DNA of 64,000 nt, taken from Paraburkholderia caribensis (lineage in GTDB: Bacteria; Pseudomonadota; Gammaproteobacteria; Burkholderiales; Burkholderiaceae). Shown in pieces: positions 17,601 to 24,932 of this stretch; the stretch's first letter is position 1, and the number at the start of each line of letters is the position of its first letter. The notes below the pieces were generated by a model. It was not told the origin of the DNA and ran no database searches. It saw only the letters and a program-made list of their open reading frames with translations. The position numbers and the translations under genes are program-made. The DNA lies in assembly GCF_002902945.1 (NCBI RefSeq), contig NZ_CP026101.1, positions 2,170,001 to 2,234,000 on the forward strand, read 5' to 3'.

Positions 17601-17777
17601 CCGCTCGGTATCGCGATCGCGGGCGGCCTGATCGTCAGCCAGTTGCTGACCCTCTTCACGACGCCCGTGATCTATCTCGGCTTCGATTCGATTGCGCGGA
17701 GCCTGCGCGCGCGCTTTCATCGTGAAGATCATGGCGATGGTCCGACCCGGCCGCCCGTCACCGACGCCGACGTCTGA
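14640..17777 (+). CDS. mdtB: RND multidrug efflux transporter, MdtB-like
   Basis: An inner-membrane proton-driven pump subunit of 1045 residues, the usual RND length, with twelve membrane helices and two large periplasmic loops. The N-terminus NPSRAFILRPVGTALLMAAIMLVGLVALRFLPLSALPEVDYPTI is typical of MdtB. The helix 4 proton-relay aspartates are present in ATGFVVDDAIVMIENIARY. In E. coli MdtB and MdtC form a B2C heterotrimer, and the same is likely here because a second RND gene follows after 17 bp. No outer-membrane channel gene is in the operon, so a TolC-type partner is expected elsewhere. Confidence 0.92.
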   Translation: MNPSRAFILRPVGTALLMAAIMLVGLVALRFLPLSALPEVDYPTIQVQTFYPGASPDVMTSSVTAPLERQFGQMPSLNQMSSQSSAGSSIITLQFSLDLPLDVAEQEVQAAINAAGNLLPSDLPAPPIYAKVNPADAPIITLAITSKTLPLTQIQDIADTRLAQKISQVAGVGLVSLSGGQRPAVRIQANPRALASYGLNLDDLRTTISNLNVNTPKGNFDGPSRSYTINANDQLTDADAYKSAVVAYKNGRPVMLTDVATVVSGAENTKLGAWVDSTPAIILNVQRQPGANVIQVVDSIKTLLPTLQQSLPAALDVRVVTDRTTTIRASVRDVQFELMMSVVLVVLVMYLFLANIYATIIPSLSVPLSLIGTLAVMYLCGFSLDNLSLMALTIATGFVVDDAIVMIENIARYVEEGESPLEAALKGSKQIGFTIISLTVSLIAVLIPLLFMGDVVGRLFHEFAITLAVTIVISAVVSLTLVPMMCAKLLRHTPPKESHRFEARAHAAIDWVIARYAVALEWVLDRQRSTLVVAVLTLVLTGVLYVYIPKGFFPVQDTGVIQAITQASQSVSYASMAERQQQLAAEILKNPNVESLTSFIGVDGSNITLNSGRMLINLKPRDDRDATASQVIRQLQRDTSHIPGATLYMQPVQDLTIDSTVSPTQYQFMLTDPNIDEFATWVPKLMERLAQSPEIVDVATDLQNNGQSVYVEIDRASAARYGITPATVDNALYDAFGQRIISTIFTQSNQYRVILEAQPTMQHYTESLNSIYLPSSTSSGGQVPLNSIASFHERPAPLLVTHLSQFPATTVSFNLAPGASLGEAVKAIQQAEKDIGLPASFQTRFQGAALAFQASLSNELFLILAAIVTMYIVLGVLYESFVHPITILSTLPSAGVGALLALLVTGHDLDIIGIIGIVLLIGIVKKNAIMMIDFALEAEREHGKPPREAIYQACLLRFRPILMTTMAALLGALPLMLGTGAGSELRRPLGIAIAGGLIVSQLLTLFTTPVIYLGFDSIARSLRARFHREDHGDGPTRPPVTDADV

Positions 17778-17794
17778 ATGAAAAGGCCGAACCG

Positions 17795-20700
17795 ATGAAC
17801 CTGTCGCGCCCCTTCATTCAACGCCCCGTCGCCACCACGCTGCTCGCCATCGGCATTGCGCTGGCGGGCCTCTTCGCGTTCGCGAGGCTGCCCGTCGCGC
17901 CGTTGCCGCAGGTCGATTTCCCGACCATCTCGGTTCAGGCGAGCCTGCCGGGCGCGAGCCCCGAGACCGTCGCGACCAGCGTGGCCAGCCCGCTCGAACG
18001 GCATCTCGGCACGATCGCCGACGTCACCGAGATGACCTCGTCGAGCTCGGTCGGCTCGGCCCGCATCACGATGCAGTTCGGCCTGAACCGCAACATCGAC
18101 GGCGCCGCGCGCGACGTGCAGGCCGCCATCAACGCGGCGCGCGCCGACCTGCCCGCGAGCCTGCGCTCGAACCCGACGTATCACAAGGTCAATCCCGCCG
18201 ACGCGCCGATCCTGATTCTCGCGCTCACATCGAAGACGATGACGGCGGGCCAGCTATACGATTCGGCGGCGACCGTGTTGCAGCAATCGCTGTCGCAGGT
18301 GGACGGCGTCGGCGAAGTCGACGTGAGCGGCTCGGCGAACCCGGCCGTGCGCGTCGAGCTGGAGCCGCAGGCGCTCTTTCACTACGGCATCGGTCTCGAA
18401 GACGTGCGCGCGGCGCTGGCGTCGGCGAACGCCAACAGCCCGAAGGGCTCGATCGAGTTCGGCCCGAACCGCGTGCAGCTTTACACCAACGACCAGGCGA
18501 AGAAGGCCGCGCAATACAAAGACCTCGTGATCGCGTATCGCGACGGCGCGGCCGTGCATCTGTCCGATGTCTCGGAAGTCGTCGATTCCGTCGAAGACCT
18601 GCGCAACCTCGGCCTGATGAACAACGAGCGCTCGGTCCTCGTGATTCTGTACCGGCAGCCGGGCGCGAACATCATCGAGACGATCGACCGCGTGAAGGCG
18701 ATGATTCCGCAGCTGAAGGCATCGCTACCCGCCGCCGTCGAAGTCACGCCGACGGCCGACCGCTCCACGACCATCCGGGCGTCGCTGAAGGACACGCAAC
18801 TCACGCTGATGATCGCCGTGGCGCTTGTCGTGATGGTCGTGTTCCTGTTCCTGCGCAACTGGCGCGCCACGTTGATTCCGAGCGTCGCGGTGCCGATCTC
18901 GATCATCGGCACGTTCGCGGCCATGTACCTGCTCGATTTTTCGATCGACAACCTGTCGCTGATGGCGCTCACCATCGCGACGGGCTTCGTCGTCGACGAC
19001 GCGATCGTAGTGCTGGAGAACATTTCGCGGCACATCGAGAACGGCATGCCGCGCATGAAGGCGGCCTTCGTCGGCGCGCGCGAAGTCGGCTTCACGGTGA
19101 TGTCGATCAGCATCTCGCTGGTCGCCGTGTTCCTGCCCATTCTGCTGATGGGCGGGATCGTCGGGCGGCTGTTCCGCGAGTTTGCGCTGACGCTGTCGCT
19201 GGCGATCGGCGTGTCGCTGATCGTGTCGCTGACGCTCACGCCGATGATGTGTTCGCGGCTGCTGTCCGAGCCGCACGAAAAGAAACAGGAAGGCCGTTTC
19301 GGACGCTGGCTGGAGCGCGGCTTCGACTGGATGCAGCGCGGCTATGCGCGCACGCTCGGCTGGTCGCTGCTTCATCCGCGGCTGATTCTCGCCGTGCTGA
19401 TCGCGACGATCGGGCTGAACGTGTATCTGTACATCATCGTGCCGAAGGGCTTTTTCCCGCAGCAGGACACGGGGCGGCTGGTCGGCGGCATTCAGGCCGA
19501 CCAGTCCACATCGTTCCAGGCGATGAAGGTGAAGTTCTCCGAGATGATGAAGATCGTCCAGGCGAACCCAGCCGTCGACAGCGTGGTCGGCTTCACGGGC
19601 GGACGGCAGACCAACTCGGGTTTCATGTTCGTGTCGCTCAAGTCGAAGAGCGAGCGCAAGGTTTCCGCCGACCAGGTGATCCAGCAGTTGCGCGGGCCGC
19701 TGTCGGACGTCGCTGGCGCGCGCACCTTCCTGCAGGCGGTGCAGGACATCCGCGTGGGCGGCCGGCAGTCGAACGCGCAATATCAGTTCACGCTGCTATC
19801 GGACACGACTGCCGATCTCTACAAATGGGCGCCCATTCTGACGGAAGCGCTGCAAAAGCGCCCTGAGCTCACCGACGTCAACTCCGACCAGCAGCAAGGC
19901 GGTCTGGAAGCGATGGTGACGATCGACCGGGCGACGGCGGCGCGCCTGAACATCAAGCCCGCGCAGATCGACAACACGCTGTATGACGCCTTCGGCCAGC
20001 GCCAGGTCTCGACCATCTACAACCCGTTGAACCAGTATCACGTCGTGATGGAAGTCGCACCGAAGTACTGGCAGAGCCCCGACATGCTCAAACAGGTGTG
20101 GGTCAGCACGTCGGGCGGCAGCGCGAGCGGTTCGCAATCGACCAATGCGACGGCGGGCACGGTGACGTCGAGTGCGACGTCGAGGGCTTCGTCAGGCGGC
20201 ACGGGTGGCACGACCTCGTCGAGCGCGGCTGCCGTCGCGAGCGATGCCGCGCGCAATCTGGCGAACAACTCGATTGCGGCGAGCGGCAAGTCGAGTGCAT
20301 CGACGGGCGCGGCCGTGTCGACGTCGAAGGAAACGATGATTCCGCTGTCCGCGATCGCGAGCTTCGGGCCGGGCAACACACCGCTGGCGGTGAACCACCA
20401 GAGCCAGTTCGTCGCGTCGACGATTTCGTTCAACTTGCCACCGGGCAAGTCGTTGTCGGAGGCGACGAATATCATCTATCAGACGATGGCCGAGATCGGC
20501 ATGCCGGCGACGATTCACGGCAGCTTCCAGGGAACGGCGCAGGCGTTTCAGCAGTCGATGTCCGATCAGCCCATTTTGATTCTCGCGGCGCTTGCGGCGG
20601 TTTATATCGTGTTGGGGATTTTGTACGAGAGCTATATTCATCCGCTGACCATTTTGTCGACGTTGCCGTCGGCGGGGGTCGGGGCGTTGCTGGCGCTGCT

Positions 20701-21097
20701 GCTCTTTAATACCGAGTTCAGCATCATTGCGCTGATTGCGGTGATTCTTCTGATTGGTATTGTGAAGAAGAACGCGATCATGATGGTCGATTTTGCGATC
20801 GATGCGTCGCGGCAAGGGCTGTCTTCTCGTGATGCGATCGAGCAGGCTTGTTTGCTGCGGTTCCGTCCGATCATGATGACCACGTGCGCGGCGCTGCTCG
20901 GCGCGTTGCCGCTCGCGTTTGGACGCGGGGAAGGGGCGGAGCTGCGGGCTCCGCTTGGGCTTGCTATTGTTGGTGGGTTGATTGTGAGTCAGATGCTTAC
21001 GCTCTATACCACGCCTGTGGTTTATCTTTATATGGATCGGATTCGGGTTCGGTGGGAGGGAAGGCGGAATCGTGGGGCGGCGGCTTCGGGTGTGTAA
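17795..21097 (+). CDS. mdtC: RND multidrug efflux transporter, MdtC-like, with low-complexity insertion
   Basis: The second RND subunit, 1100 residues, about 60-70 longer than most MdtC proteins. The core is normal: MNLSRPFIQRPVATTLLAIGIALAGLFAF at the start, the DD proton-relay pair in ATGFVVDDAIVVLENISRHIE, and GIVKKNAIMMVDFAI in helix 10. The extra length is a Ser/Thr/Ala/Gly-rich insertion at about residues 770-843 in the second periplasmic loop, absent from the MdtB copy next to it. Codon usage in the last 650 bp shifts to T- and G-ending codons towards the repeat element that begins four bases after the stop. Confidence 0.92.
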   Translation: MNLSRPFIQRPVATTLLAIGIALAGLFAFARLPVAPLPQVDFPTISVQASLPGASPETVATSVASPLERHLGTIADVTEMTSSSSVGSARITMQFGLNRNIDGAARDVQAAINAARADLPASLRSNPTYHKVNPADAPILILALTSKTMTAGQLYDSAATVLQQSLSQVDGVGEVDVSGSANPAVRVELEPQALFHYGIGLEDVRAALASANANSPKGSIEFGPNRVQLYTNDQAKKAAQYKDLVIAYRDGAAVHLSDVSEVVDSVEDLRNLGLMNNERSVLVILYRQPGANIIETIDRVKAMIPQLKASLPAAVEVTPTADRSTTIRASLKDTQLTLMIAVALVVMVVFLFLRNWRATLIPSVAVPISIIGTFAAMYLLDFSIDNLSLMALTIATGFVVDDAIVVLENISRHIENGMPRMKAAFVGAREVGFTVMSISISLVAVFLPILLMGGIVGRLFREFALTLSLAIGVSLIVSLTLTPMMCSRLLSEPHEKKQEGRFGRWLERGFDWMQRGYARTLGWSLLHPRLILAVLIATIGLNVYLYIIVPKGFFPQQDTGRLVGGIQADQSTSFQAMKVKFSEMMKIVQANPAVDSVVGFTGGRQTNSGFMFVSLKSKSERKVSADQVIQQLRGPLSDVAGARTFLQAVQDIRVGGRQSNAQYQFTLLSDTTADLYKWAPILTEALQKRPELTDVNSDQQQGGLEAMVTIDRATAARLNIKPAQIDNTLYDAFGQRQVSTIYNPLNQYHVVMEVAPKYWQSPDMLKQVWVSTSGGSASGSQSTNATAGTVTSSATSRASSGGTGGTTSSSAAAVASDAARNLANNSIAASGKSSASTGAAVSTSKETMIPLSAIASFGPGNTPLAVNHQSQFVASTISFNLPPGKSLSEATNIIYQTMAEIGMPATIHGSFQGTAQAFQQSMSDQPILILAALAAVYIVLGILYESYIHPLTILSTLPSAGVGALLALLLFNTEFSIIALIAVILLIGIVKKNAIMMVDFAIDASRQGLSSRDAIEQACLLRFRPIMMTTCAALLGALPLAFGRGEGAELRAPLGLAIVGGLIVSQMLTLYTTPVVYLYMDRIRVRWEGRRNRGAAASGV

Positions 21098-21100
21098 GGT

Positions 21101-21988
21101 TTTTGTTTGTCTGCGACGCTAGGTGGTCTGCCAGTGTTTGCGCTGGCATGCGCGATTTGCCTTCGTGCTTCATGCTTCTGAGCGTTTGCCTTTGCGCTGG
21201 CATCCGCTTTACGTTAGCTCGCTTCACGCGTCGCCCCTGTGCGGGGCGGCACCTACTTTTCTTTGCCGCCGCAAAGAAAAGTAGGCAAAAGAAAGCGGCT
21301 CACACCGCCAGCCCTTGTTCTTGCCTGAGGGCCCCCGAAGGTTCTTACGCTTCACACGGCAATCACGTCATTCGTGTTCGTTGCCAGCGCTCTTGCGGTG
21401 CGCCTCACCCGCTTCACGCACCTGCGCTTCAGCACGCCGCGCCAGACAGGCCACGGCCGCCCAGGTGGCAAACTGTGTGTCGGCTCTCGGTGCTCCACAC
21501 GCTTCACTCCAGACCGAATGCGCACGCGCCCCACCCGGTAAGAGCGCCAAGCTATACGACGCGACAACCTACACACAGTTTGCCACCTGGGCGGCGCATA
21601 CCATTCGCTGCCGCTGGCTCATGTACGGGTGTTTGAAGCGGGTGAGGCGTTCATTCGAAGCGTTGGCAACGGGCACTAACCACGGCACTGGCGTGTGAAG
21701 GATGGGGACGTTGGGGGCCCGTGGGCAAAGGTCAAGAATTGGCGGTGTGAGCCGCTTTCTTTTGCCTACTTTTCTTTGCGGCGGCAAAGAAAAGTAGGTG
21801 CCGCCCCGCACAGGGGCGACGCGTGAAGTGAGCTAACGCATCGCGGATGCCAGCGCAAAGGCAAGCGCACAAGGACAACGCGTGAAGCACGCTAACAAAT
21901 CGCGGATGCCAGCGAAACCAAAGTCCAACCCACCACCGCCACCAGCAAAAACCCCCATCCACCCAGCGTCGCAGACAAACAAAAAACC
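21101..21988. repeat. Element A: about 880-bp nested-palindrome repeat
   Basis: A non-coding element filling the gap between two convergent genes. It is bounded by inverted ends (GTTTGTCTGCGACGC at 21105 and its complement near 21968-21981). Inside are long inverted arms (about 21188-21300 and 21740-21862) with GGCATCCGC and CGCGTCGCCCCTGTGCGGGGCGG. Each arm carries the same 15-bp stem hairpin CCTACTTTTCTTTGC (21252-21285 and 21765-21798). A perfect 25-bp inner inverted repeat lies at 21456-21480 and 21571-21595. The same sequence recurs at 46811-47697, with its centre inverted. Short open frames inside (for example HLLFFAAAKKSRQKK) are translations of the arms, not genes. No transposase is present. 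Confidence 0.88.
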
Positions 21989-21989
21989 C

Positions 21990-22454
21990 TTAAAGCTTCT
22001 GCGCCATCGCCAGATCAAAAATCCTGACCCACTGCCGAGCCTCGCGCTCGGACCTCACCGGTAAGCGCCACTCGGGATGCGCCGCATCCTTGACATCCAG
22101 CCTGACCTGCCAGCGCTCCCCTTCCCGCACCGGCTGTGCCTCCCGAAGATCGGCAAAAATATACGCCCCCCGCACACCGGCGACCTGCAAATCGCACAAC
22201 CGCTTCCCCGCCGCGAGGCGAACCCCACCCCATTCGCCCTTGAGTTCGTGAGTCCAGTCGCCATCGCGAATATTCGCCGACACTTCCTTATGCCGACGCC
22301 ACCACCATGCCAGCGCCGCAAGCACGAGCGCAGCAAAGAGGATCGCGACACCCACGGCCACGCCAAGCCCAAACTGTGCAGAGAGCGCATGAAACGCCTG
22401 CACACAGCCATAAATCAACGCAATCAGAGCAAACAGCGCAACGACAATCGGCAT
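21990..22454 (-). CDS. Membrane protein with cytoplasmic or periplasmic beta-rich domain, unknown function
   Basis: A 154-residue protein with two N-terminal membrane helices (MPIVVALFALIALIYGCVQAF and LGVAVGVAILFAALVLAALAWWW), then a soluble domain of about 85 residues. The soluble part reads DGDWTHELKGEWGGVRLAAGKRLCDLQVAGVRGAYIFADLREAQPVREGERWQVRLDV and appears beta-rich. The ATG at 22454 is preferred to a TTG at 22496. The stop lies at the very edge of repeat element A. I do not recognise the family, although the sequence looks like a normally evolving conserved protein. Confidence 0.65.
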   Translation of the reverse strand: MPIVVALFALIALIYGCVQAFHALSAQFGLGVAVGVAILFAALVLAALAWWWRRHKEVSANIRDGDWTHELKGEWGGVRLAAGKRLCDLQVAGVRGAYIFADLREAQPVREGERWQVRLDVKDAAHPEWRLPVRSEREARQWVRIFDLAMAQKL

Positions 22455-22557
22455 GACAACGTATCCAGCAATGGCAAAGCGATACCAATAACACAAACAA
22501 CCAAAACAGTAATCAGATGCCGCGCAGCGTAAAAGGCAAACAGCGACCTACGCCCGC

Positions 22558-23121
22558 TCAGGGCTGCTTATGCGTCGCAGCCCACTCCTTGAGCGCCTGC
22601 ATCGTGTTCTCGACATGCTTGTCGGGCGAAAGGCTCGTGTACTCGTAAATGATCTTGCCGTCCGGTGCAATCACATACGACACGCGGTTCGCCATCGACG
22701 CGTGCATCGGCAGCCCCGCGTCATACGCGTTGATCACCTTCGAGTCGGGATCGGCCGCAACGGGGAATTTGCTGCGGCATTCGCTGACCGAGAACTTCGT
22801 CAGCGTGTCGATGTTGTCGTGCGACACACCAATCACAGTCGCGCCGTACTTCTTGTACTCATCCACCGCTTCCGCGAATTCGTGCGCCTCGATCGTGCAG
22901 CCCTTCGTGAAAGCAGCCGGATAGAAGTACAGCACCACAGGACCCTTCTTCAACGCGTCGGCCAGCGCATACGTGTACGTCTTGCCGCCCAGCGACGCCT
23001 GCGTGGTAAAGTCCGGCGCGCTGTCGCCCGGCTTGAGCGTTGCGGACGCCGTCAACGCATACAGCGACATACTCGCGCACAGCGCAGCCGCCAGCGCGAA
23101 CGGCACAATCTTCAGCTTCAT
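22558..23121 (-). CDS. Exported peroxiredoxin (AhpC/TSA, BCP-like)
   Basis: A 187-residue thiol peroxidase with an N-terminal signal peptide (MKLKIVPFALAAALCASMSLYALTASA), so it probably acts in the periplasm. The peroxidatic cysteine is Cys75 in YPAAFTKGCTIEAHEF, the BCP-type variant of PxxxTxxC in which Pro is near the front of the loop. A second cysteine, Cys115 (SVSECRSKF), could form the intramolecular disulfide of an atypical two-Cys enzyme. Fold landmarks KPGDSAPDFTTQ and YVIAPDGKIIYEY are present. The start at 23121 gives the signal peptide; upstream codons do not add one. Confidence 0.88.
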   Translation of the reverse strand: MKLKIVPFALAAALCASMSLYALTASATLKPGDSAPDFTTQASLGGKTYTYALADALKKGPVVLYFYPAAFTKGCTIEAHEFAEAVDEYKKYGATVIGVSHDNIDTLTKFSVSECRSKFPVAADPDSKVINAYDAGLPMHASMANRVSYVIAPDGKIIYEYTSLSPDKHVENTMQALKEWAATHKQP

Positions 23122-23302
23122 GTCGAATCCTCGAATCGTAAGCGCACGATGCCCGTGCAACGCCTCGCGACGCTATGCCCTGCAACATGAAGCGTCGAGG
23201 CTCAACTTGCGCCTCATATTGGACCACGTTTGACCATTACGCGTCGTCAGCCGGACCAGCCGGATCGACGCGACGCGCAAGTCAGCCGCCCATCAATGGC
23301 TA

Positions 23303-24625
23303 TCAGTCGCCCAGATGCGCGCCAAACCAGGCAGCCGCCGACAGATTCAACTCGGCCAGCACGATCGGCGTGAGCGCGCCGAATTCCTCAAGCGACTGGG
23401 CGCTCGCCACGGCCGCCGCATCCTGCGCCTCGCCCGCCGCTTCCGCGATGCTCAGCAGCGCACCCATCTGCCCCGCCCGCTCGACGATCGCATCGCGAAT
23501 CAGCGGCGACAGATCGAGCGGATCGAGTGTGGCGTCCGGCGTCGAATCGACCAGCACATGCACCAGCGAAAACACGCCCGTCAGAAACGCAGCGTCCGCA
23601 AACGCCTCGTCGTTCGGGCGAATCCAGCGCGCCGCCAGCTCCATGAAGCGCGCCCGCGTCCCCGCCAGTTGCACGAGGGGATCGGAGCGCCACGGCAGAT
23701 CGCCGCCGCCCGCGTACAGCAGCAGTTGCGCCCAGCGCGCGATCTGCCGCGTGCCCGTCGCGATGATCGCTTCGCGCAGCGACGCGATATTGCGCCCGAG
23801 CCCGAACGCGCTCGAATTGACGAGCCGCAACAGTTGCATCACGACATTCGGATTGCGCTTGAGTTCGTCTTCGAGTTCGACGATGCCCGCGTCACGCGCG
23901 AGCAGCGCGAGCAGCCGCAGCAGCGAGGTACGCGACGAGCGCGTGCGGCGCGTCGACAGCACCTGCGGCCGCGCGAAGAAATAACCCTGGAAGAGATCGA
24001 AGCCGAGATCGCGGGCAAGCGCGAAGTCTTCGCGCGTCTCGACCTTTTCCGCAATCAACGTCTTGCCGTGACCGGCAAGCGTTTTCGCGAGGCCCGGCAG
24101 TTGCGCGCGGTCCGTCTGCAGGAAATCCACCTTGACGATATCCGCGTACGGCAGCGCAGCGAGCAGGTTCGGCGACAGTTCGCATACGTCGTCGAGCGCG
24201 ACCCGAAAGCCCGCGCGGCGCAGATCGGCGATGCGCGCGATGAGCCGCTCGTCGAACTGCACCGTCTCGAGAATTTCAAGCACGAAGCGCTCAGGCTCCA
24301 TCAGATGCACGATGTCGTCGAACAGCAGATCGCGGCCGATGTTCACATAGCCGCGGTGCGTGCCGAGCACGGAAGGCACGCCGATGCTGCCGATCGTGCG
24401 CACCACCACCTGCGCGGTGGCCTGCGCGTCGTCGGAGACCTGCGCGTAATTTTGCGCGCTGCCGCGAAACAGCAGTTCGTAAGCGTGCAGCGCGCCGTCG
24501 CGGTCGAGAATCGGCTGACGCCCGACATAGACGAACTGCGCCGATGAGATCGCCTCGTCCTCTTCGCCTGCTTGCGCAAACGTTTGGGGCCGGCCGGCTT
24601 CGTCGTTTTGAAACGGATCAGGCAT
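23303..24625 (-). CDS. EAL-HDOD signalling protein with degenerate EAL domain
   Basis: A 440-residue protein of the YuxH type: an EAL domain (about 30-235) followed by an HDOD domain (about 240-430). The EAL part has YELLFRG where an active enzyme has EALLR, and VALDDVCEL where DDFGTG is required, so it probably binds but does not hydrolyse c-di-GMP, or acts only as a scaffold. The HDOD part shows VVMQLLRLVNSSAFGLGRNIASLREAIIATGTRQIARWAQLLL. A close paralogue is encoded at 28389-29738. The start at 24625 (MPDPFQ) is chosen; the frame extends to an ATG at 24733 with no ribosome-binding site at either. Confidence 0.87.
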   Translation of the reverse strand: MPDPFQNDEAGRPQTFAQAGEEDEAISSAQFVYVGRQPILDRDGALHAYELLFRGSAQNYAQVSDDAQATAQVVVRTIGSIGVPSVLGTHRGYVNIGRDLLFDDIVHLMEPERFVLEILETVQFDERLIARIADLRRAGFRVALDDVCELSPNLLAALPYADIVKVDFLQTDRAQLPGLAKTLAGHGKTLIAEKVETREDFALARDLGFDLFQGYFFARPQVLSTRRTRSSRTSLLRLLALLARDAGIVELEDELKRNPNVVMQLLRLVNSSAFGLGRNIASLREAIIATGTRQIARWAQLLLYAGGGDLPWRSDPLVQLAGTRARFMELAARWIRPNDEAFADAAFLTGVFSLVHVLVDSTPDATLDPLDLSPLIRDAIVERAGQMGALLSIAEAAGEAQDAAAVASAQSLEEFGALTPIVLAELNLSAAAWFGAHLGD

Positions 24626-24932
24626 GTTTAACGGCTGCTTGGATTCGGAAAACGGCTTGCTTGCGGGGTTGCCACCTCGCGCCCCGTAAGGGGAATAACG
24701 GAGCGCGTTCGCCGCCACTTTAGCGGAATCCATCGGCGATGCACAGGCGTCCAGGGCACCCGCGAATCCTTACCATTTGTTATGGCGCTTTTTGTGTCTG
24801 AAAGCTAAAGATTCTGCCGCAAACGTCGTTATCCCGTTCTGATGGACGGCCTCGCGCCTGCCCCGATCGGTCTGCCGACGGGCATCGCCAGAACGTCCAG
24901 CCTCAAGACGAACCGGGTAGTCAGCGACACAC

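Noticed and set aside
14589..21000. Long antisense frames across the RND genes
   Set aside because: High-GC shadow frames; the sense strand encodes intact RND proteins with all family motifs.
21188..21862. Several open frames on both strands inside elements A and B, some sharing HLLFFAAAKKSRQKK
   Set aside because: They are translations of the inverted arms and inner repeats in different frames; none has a ribosome-binding site or coding-like composition.
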